Shown one piece after another: positions 59,592 to 64,000 of a DNA stretch of 64,000 nt; the stretch's first letter is position 1, and each line of letters opens with the position of its first letter. The notes under the pieces are model-generated. The model was not told the DNA's origin and searched no databases. It worked only from the letters and a program-made list of their open reading frames with translations. The position numbers and the translations under genes were made by a program. The DNA comes from Novakomyces olei (taxonomy: Eukaryota > Ascomycota > Novakomycetes > Novakomycetales > Novakomycetaceae): positions 372,001 to 436,000 of the forward strand of contig JADEYG010000002.1 of assembly GCA_016906335.1 (NCBI GenBank), written 5' to 3'.

Positions 59592-60554
59592 ATGATTTGG
59601 CCTAAACGTCTGTATGCTCGGCCTGCAACTAATATAGGAAGGATTTTAAGACAATTGTCAGGCGGCCCAGTACAAGGCCGTAGTATAAGGGTCGACTTTG
59701 CTCCGGCGAGTCCTTCATATTTTACGGGCGAGGCCGCCTTCACTGATAATTTATTATCAATCGAAGATGTGGCGCGCCGAGCATCCGCATTACCGCGATT
59801 GCCCGCTGACAGGGCTCCGCCGACTTCGTGGGTCACGCTTGAGCAATACAGGATCATTGGAAATGATCCTCTTGCTCGGATATCGCAATTACGCAAAATA
59901 TACAATTTACTCTCAGATTTAAATCGTATTTTACCGGAACACCAGACCGACGAAGTCAGGTCGGTGATCGCACGTTTTGCACGGACAGAGCTACAAACAG
60001 TCTCCGAGCGCAAGCCCCGAACACTGGACGCACTGGGGAGAGCTTATGAAACAGGGAGGCGCAAGTCTTCTTCAGCAAAGGTTTGGCTCGTTCGTTCAAG
60101 ACCAGAGGAGGTAGCAGACGATTCCAGTTCGAACAATATTCTTGTAAATGGATCGTCTCTTTCAGAGTATTTCTGTCGTATTAAGGATAGATCAAGTGCC
60201 ATTTGGCCTTTGGTGGCAACGGACCGGCTTCAGAATTACAACGCTTGGATTCGCGTTGACGGAGGCGGCAACACTGGCCAAGCAGACGCTGTCAAACTTG
60301 GAGTTGCTCGTGCGCTTTTAGTGTTTGAGCCAACGCTAAAGCCGTTGTTACGTGCAGGTATATTTTTACCTCTCTATTTTTATGTTTTTGGTGTACAAGA
60401 GGTAGCTGACAAGTACAGCCGGTTGTGTTACCAGGGATGCGAGGGCTGTTGAACGGAAAAAGCCAGGCCAACCTAAGGTATTGTATCGTATTTTCATAGA
60501 ATTTTATCTAATGCAGCACAGGCACGCAAGAAGTTTACATGGGTCAAACGATAG
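59592..60554 (+). CDS. MRPS9: Mitochondrial small-subunit ribosomal protein uS9m, three exons
   Basis: Exons 59592-60357, 60419-60477 and 60522-60554 give 285 residues (yeast Mrps9 has 278). The N-terminal 170 residues are a mitochondria-specific extension beginning with a basic MIWPKRLYARPATNIGRILRQ presequence. The uS9 domain is in the C-terminal half: NGSSLSEYFCRIKDR, then LQNYNAWIRVDGGGNTGQADAVKLGVARALL. It is completed only by splicing: RA-GCVTRDARAVERKKPGQPK and ARKKFTWVKR, the universally conserved tail that reaches the tRNA P site. Introns are 61 and 44 nt. It shares its upstream region with eEF1B gamma on the other strand, 240 bp between the start codons. Confidence 0.93.
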
Positions 60555-60907
60555 GCGAAAAATTATCGGTTTACAATTTTCATTCGAACAAGGGACACTT
60601 CATTATTCATCAATACTCTTTCGGCTTACTAGTGTCGGCAGAGTTTCAATAAGCCCTCCTTTACGGCTTTTGTCATGGAAACATAGATGGACAATACCAT
60701 GGATTTATTCCTTCATTGAATATAGAAATGAATTTTGATAATAATCGTAAAAAAGCAATATAACTATAGAATAAGAAATGAATAAGTAAATAGTTGTGTA
60801 GAGAAAGAAGTATGAAGCATAAATTCGTTCGGTGATAAGCAATACTCAAATTATAGAAGAAGCATAATTGGGTTGTCCTAACAAAATATTTTTTTAAGCA
60901 GCCAAAG
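60555..60907. other. MRPS9-LHP1 spacer
   Basis: 353 bp of A/T-rich DNA holding the MRPS9 3' end and the LHP1 promoter. No gene seen; a 5'-leader intron of LHP1 ending at a TTTTTTTAAGCAG tract near 60901 is possible. Confidence 0.5.
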
Positions 60908-62020
60908 ATGACGGAGGAGCAAAAGATTGTTCCCTCAAATGAAGGGCTAGAGGCCGAGGCTCTCAAACAAGTTGGTATGCATGAAACAAAAGTTCCTTAT
61001 CCCCTTAAAGTTACTAATCGTCTTTTCAAAGAATTTTATTTTAGCGATTCGAATTTGCCTCATGACAAATTTCTTTGGACAGCGACATCAAAAAATCATG
61101 GCTGGATACCAATTGCATCACTGGCAAGCTTCAAGAGAATGCGACGCTTTGGAGGTGACCTTAAGTTCATCGCGTCTGCGTTGCGCAAAAGCCCCGACCT
61201 TTTGGAAGTCGATGCCAAAGGTGAAAAAGTTCGCCGGCGTACGCCCCTACTGCATCCTGCTGAACAAAAGAAGCTTATACAGCGAGGTGAAGCAGTAGCG
61301 CCTGTAGATCGTAGCGTCTATCTTAAAGGGTTTTCAGTCTTGGATCCTGAGCCTGAGGATTATCAGATCACGCTCGAAAAATGGATCAGTAAACTGGGTG
61401 AACGTCTTAGCCTAGGAAAGATTAATTTGGTGCGTATGAGACGCGATGATAAAAAGGGATTCAAGGGATCCTTATTTGTTGAGTTTTCGAACCAGGATGA
61501 TCAACGGAAGTTCTTAGAGTCTGGTCCTTATTTTTATAAGAATGGAATTCAAGCAGAGGCTGAACACAAATCTTCAGCTGAAAACGCTGAACAAATTAAT
61601 GAACTGAGCACATCTTTGGATGGCGATAAAGGTTATCAAGATAATCAAGCATTTCAAACAGAAGATACTAGAGCCGAGAAAGAGGCTGGAGACGTGAGCG
61701 TCGAAGATAAAGAGCAAAATGTTACAATTACCGTAAATACGTCTGAACAAAAGTCCGCCATCACTACTGAAAACAAACCGAGCGACAAGGAAGAGCAGCC
61801 GCTCTTATTGATGTCAAAGAAGGCCTATGTGGATATGAAGGCTGAGGAGTATTCCAAGAACCCCGACAAGCCGGGCCGCAAACCAAACTTCAACGCATAC
61901 AGAGAAATGTCACAGCGAAAGAAACATAAATCAAAGGCACAAGGCGAGGCTGCCAATAATACCTCAAAGAAGCGGAAACGGGAAGCGGAAGAAGTTTCTG
62001 AACAAGATGTAAAAAAGTGA
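60908..62020 (+). CDS. LHP1: La protein (RNA 3'-oligoU chaperone)
   Basis: Single exon, 370 residues, ATG at 60908. The La motif (about residues 33-125) has the expected [18 protein letters not shown] and [16 protein letters not shown] segments. An RRM follows, with [23 protein letters not shown] as the first strand and helix, and [21 protein letters not shown] as the RNP1-bearing strand. The tail is charged and disordered, ending in [18 protein letters not shown], a likely nuclear localisation signal. La binds the UUU-OH ends of RNA polymerase III transcripts and protects precursor tRNAs in the nucleus. Length and domain order fit fungal Lhp1/Sla1 proteins. No intron is needed. Confidence 0.93.
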   Translation: MTEEQKIVPSNEGLEAEALKQVGMHETKVPYPLKVTNRLFKEFYFSDSNLPHDKFLWTATSKNHGWIPIASLASFKRMRRFGGDLKFIASALRKSPDLLEVDAKGEKVRRRTPLLHPAEQKKLIQRGEAVAPVDRSVYLKGFSVLDPEPEDYQITLEKWISKLGERLSLGKINLVRMRRDDKKGFKGSLFVEFSNQDDQRKFLESGPYFYKNGIQAEAEHKSSAENAEQINELSTSLDGDKGYQDNQAFQTEDTRAEKEAGDVSVEDKEQNVTITVNTSEQKSAITTENKPSDKEEQPLLLMSKKAYVDMKAEEYSKNPDKPGRKPNFNAYREMSQRKKHKSKAQGEAANNTSKKRKREAEEVSEQDVKK

Positions 62021-62984
62021 CTGTTCTCAATCTTTTAGTCCTTGTTCGGCCTGTCTTTAATAGAAAAATATTACGTGTCGGTTTAATTCTAGGCATATTT
62101 CTGATAATTAAGACCAATAAAAGATCAGCGTTTGATTTCTAGCTACTAATAGAGTCACGGCACGAAATAAAGGAACTTCGTCTTCGAAATTTACATTCTA
62201 TTTGTTGATGTCTTCCATTCATTAAGACTTTTATTTCTGCGGAATGCGCTTCACAAGATTGTTTCCTGAGAAGCACTTTTTGTAATATCAGAGATTCAGC
62301 CGTAATAATATTGATAAAGTCTCCAGAGATGTATGAGGTACTCATTTCTGAAAAGCCCAGCCTTTATTTTCAATGATGCCTGACCGGAGACAGAACGAAA
62401 CTAAGGGAGATACCAATTGCTTTAATTAATTGATAGCAAAGCCAAATAGATTATTTCAACAAATGATGAAGCCACAATGCCATGGATTCCAATGATATAA
62501 ATAAAAGAGGCCAATCTATATCATATCAATTTGCTCGTTGACAAAAAAAGTGAATTCAGGGAAAGTGAGCGCTGTATATTTGGATCGCAATTTAAAGGGA
62601 TGCGTATATAAACAGGTTTGGGATGGGATGCAGAGAAATTTCCAGATATAAATATAGTCTAAGGGTGCATTATATCAAAATCTAATAGACTAATATTATT
62701 ATTACTATTATTATGTTAGTGGTCAATTCTTATCGCACTTCTAAGAGTATTAGGAATCGTAATTGAAATCGGTGATTGTAATTAAGAAGGCGGCCACCAG
62801 GGCGCCGTAACAAATACTCGTAGTAAAACAGTTAATAACTCTGGCTTTCAAAAGCGGCGGAAGGCCGGCCTTTTATAGCCTTTAAGACAAAGAACAAAGA
62901 ACAAAGAACAAAGAACAAAGAACAAAGAACAAAGAACAAAGACAAGGACAGAGAGCGAAGGCCCATACAATATTTCCCTTTTTA
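62021..62984. other. LHP1 3' flank, no supported gene
   Basis: Non-coding A/T-rich DNA. It contains the palindrome AAGGCCGGCCTT at 62861-62872 and a heptanucleotide array at 62885-62945, which lead into the hairpin-rich terminal region. Confidence 0.55.
62885..62945. repeat. (AGAACAA)n heptanucleotide array
   Basis: About eight uninterrupted copies of the 7-bp unit, all purine plus C on the plus strand. It sits immediately before the structured terminal element. Confidence 0.9.
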
Positions 62985-63030
62985 GAAACTACCTCTACAA
63001 GGGAGGTAAGGGGCCCCATAGTCTTATATG

Positions 63031-63060
63031 TTATTCTTAGTCTTATTCTTATTCTTATTC

Positions 63061-63108
<48 letters not shown>
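63031..63108. repeat. Interrupted (TTCTTA)/(TTA) microsatellite
   Basis: TTCTTA units grade into about fifteen pure TTA units. The tract separates the short hairpins at 62990-63017 from the main hairpin chain. Confidence 0.9.
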
Positions 63109-63109
<1 letters not shown>

Positions 63110-63129
63110 GTAAGTATCCACCGTAAACT

Positions 63130-64000
63130 ACATCTGAATCGTTCCCTTGTAGACCAAATAGGTAATTGTAAGGTGGCCCTTAGAGGGGAGCACCGCGGTG
63201 TAAACTCGCGTGTCGCTACAGGCGAACACGGACTGTCCTTTGCGAGACCGCTCGACAAAGGAAGTTCAATCGGGTACCGCGCGAAGCGAGTACCGAGAAA
63301 CGGGAACGTAGACTTGCGCCCGGCGCAAGAACTAAGGAAAAGGAAAAGGACGTTGTCCTTGAAAAGGCGACGGCGCTTCTCTAAAGCTTACCTGCTACAA
63401 GGTTATGTAGCAACTTTGAGATTATAAGCCCGTGGAGAGAGTTCTCTCCATGGGCGACTATGTAGACTATCCTATGAGGCTTAGCGGCTCGCTTAGCCAC
63501 TTCGCGGCCTAAGCCTCATCCCACCACGATCTCAATGCGATGGTCCCAGACCATCCGCATTGGGAAAGCGGTGGCGAGCTATGAACTCTATGGATCGATC
63601 TATCTAGCTTCGTAGCGATGCGCGATCGCTACTACTACTGTCATGCGCCGCGACGTGCCTACGTCGCGCGGGCATGGACGTGGACCTGCTTCGCGCGAGC
63701 CAGGTCCAACCTGCTCGCGAGCTAGGCCACTTACGCGCTTCGCGCGAGTAATGTCCAACATTACCTCGCGCGAGCTATTTAGATCTATCTAGCCTGAAGT
63801 CATCGCCTTTGGCGCTACAGGACTTCAGGCGTCGTTCGCTGTCGTGGTTCACGCGAGGCGGGGATCATGACACTATCCCCCCTTTCTAGGGCGAGGTCTC
63901 CGCGCCTATGAAAACCACGTTAGCTACTAGACTGCTATATAAGTGCGCTTTCGGCAATAAAACTATCTAAGTAATATAAAGTAATTTGCGGATGCAAAAC
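63130..64000 (+). mobile_element. Hairpin-chain element, possible start of an LTR or foldback element (cut by window edge)
   Basis: From about 63187 to 63880 the DNA is an almost unbroken series of different stem-loops (at least 17, stems 6-13 bp). It is G/C-richer than its surroundings and has CGCGCGAG/GCGCGAAG-type sequence recurring in the stems. It ends in TATATAAG (63936) and AATAAAA (63956), the arrangement of the U3-R part of an LTR. No coding frame with retroelement similarity is in the window, and the left edge is not defined by a clear target duplication. LTR, foldback transposon and structured non-coding RNA gene are all open; the second boundary lies outside. Age cannot be judged without another copy. 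Confidence 0.4.
63936..63962 (+). promoter_or_regulatory. TATA box and AATAAA signal at the end of the hairpin element
   Basis: TATATAAG at 63936-63943 is followed 12 bases later by AATAAAA at 63956-63962. A TATA box and polyadenylation-type signal this close together is usual in compact LTRs and unusual for a normal gene promoter. Confidence 0.45.

Noticed and set aside
63130-64000. CRISPR-like array at the right end
   Set aside because: The stems are all different and there is no repeated direct unit with regular spacers; the organism is also a eukaryote.

Overview
The window looks like nuclear DNA of an ascomycete fungus with a compact, intron-bearing genome. The genes are fungal housekeeping genes (NUP192, TEL1, MIP1, TPI1, ALB1, VAC8, POL12, SNF4, TUF1, SMD2, LCB2, a BNI4-like gene, eEF1B-gamma, MRPS9, LHP1). 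Most are interrupted by short spliceosomal introns with GTAAGT/GTATGN donors. A CTAAC or TACTAA branch motif usually lies only 3-15 nt before the acceptor. That arrangement fits an early-branching Saccharomycotina (Yarrowia/Lipomyces-like) or a Taphrinomycotina yeast better than Saccharomyces. Lineage is inference; no rRNA, tRNA or mitochondrial marker was seen. Several recognisable starts are ATGs lying downstream of alternative codons, and exon joins were chosen by reading frame and family homology.

Layout. 1-12 kb is gene-poor: the 5' part of an arrestin-related (Rod1/Rog3/CreD-type) gene, a secreted GH128/Asl1-type cell-wall glucanase, an unrecognised basic protein and a DHA1-type MFS transporter, separated by long non-coding stretches. 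12-30 kb holds an Adr1-type C2H2 regulator, the very long NUP192 and TEL1 genes (divergent, back to back) and the start of convergent MIP1. 30-48 kb is dense: MIP1, TPI1, ALB1, VAC8 (nine exons), POL12, SNF4, TUF1, SMD2, LCB2. 48-62 kb holds a possible 51-residue membrane microprotein, a BNI4-like cortical scaffold, eEF1B-gamma, MRPS9 and the La protein. Orientation alternates almost strictly, so most intergenic gaps are either shared promoters or shared terminators.

The genes do not form one pathway. Functional themes recur: mitochondrial gene expression (MIP1, TUF1, MRPS9), genome maintenance (TEL1, POL12, with MluI-box-like motifs upstream of both), glucose/energy regulation (arrestin, Adr1-type factor, SNF4, TPI1), cell wall/bud-neck (GH128, BNI4-like), RNA biogenesis (SMD2, LHP1, ALB1).

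The most unusual feature is hairpin-forming DNA. The last ~0.9 kb (about 63.0-63.9 kb) is an almost continuous chain of at least 17 different perfect or near-perfect stem-loops, followed by a TATA box and AATAAA; it may be the start of an LTR or a foldback-type element. Strong inverted repeats also sit inside coding exons: a 15-bp perfect stem in MIP1, a 17-bp perfect stem made of telomere-like (TTAGGG)n sequence in NUP192, a stem in TEL1, and a small stem that forms most of an 8-residue insertion splitting the Cys-Cys knuckle of the second zinc finger of the Adr1-type factor. Whether these share one origin is not known, but it is the best candidate for something undescribed.
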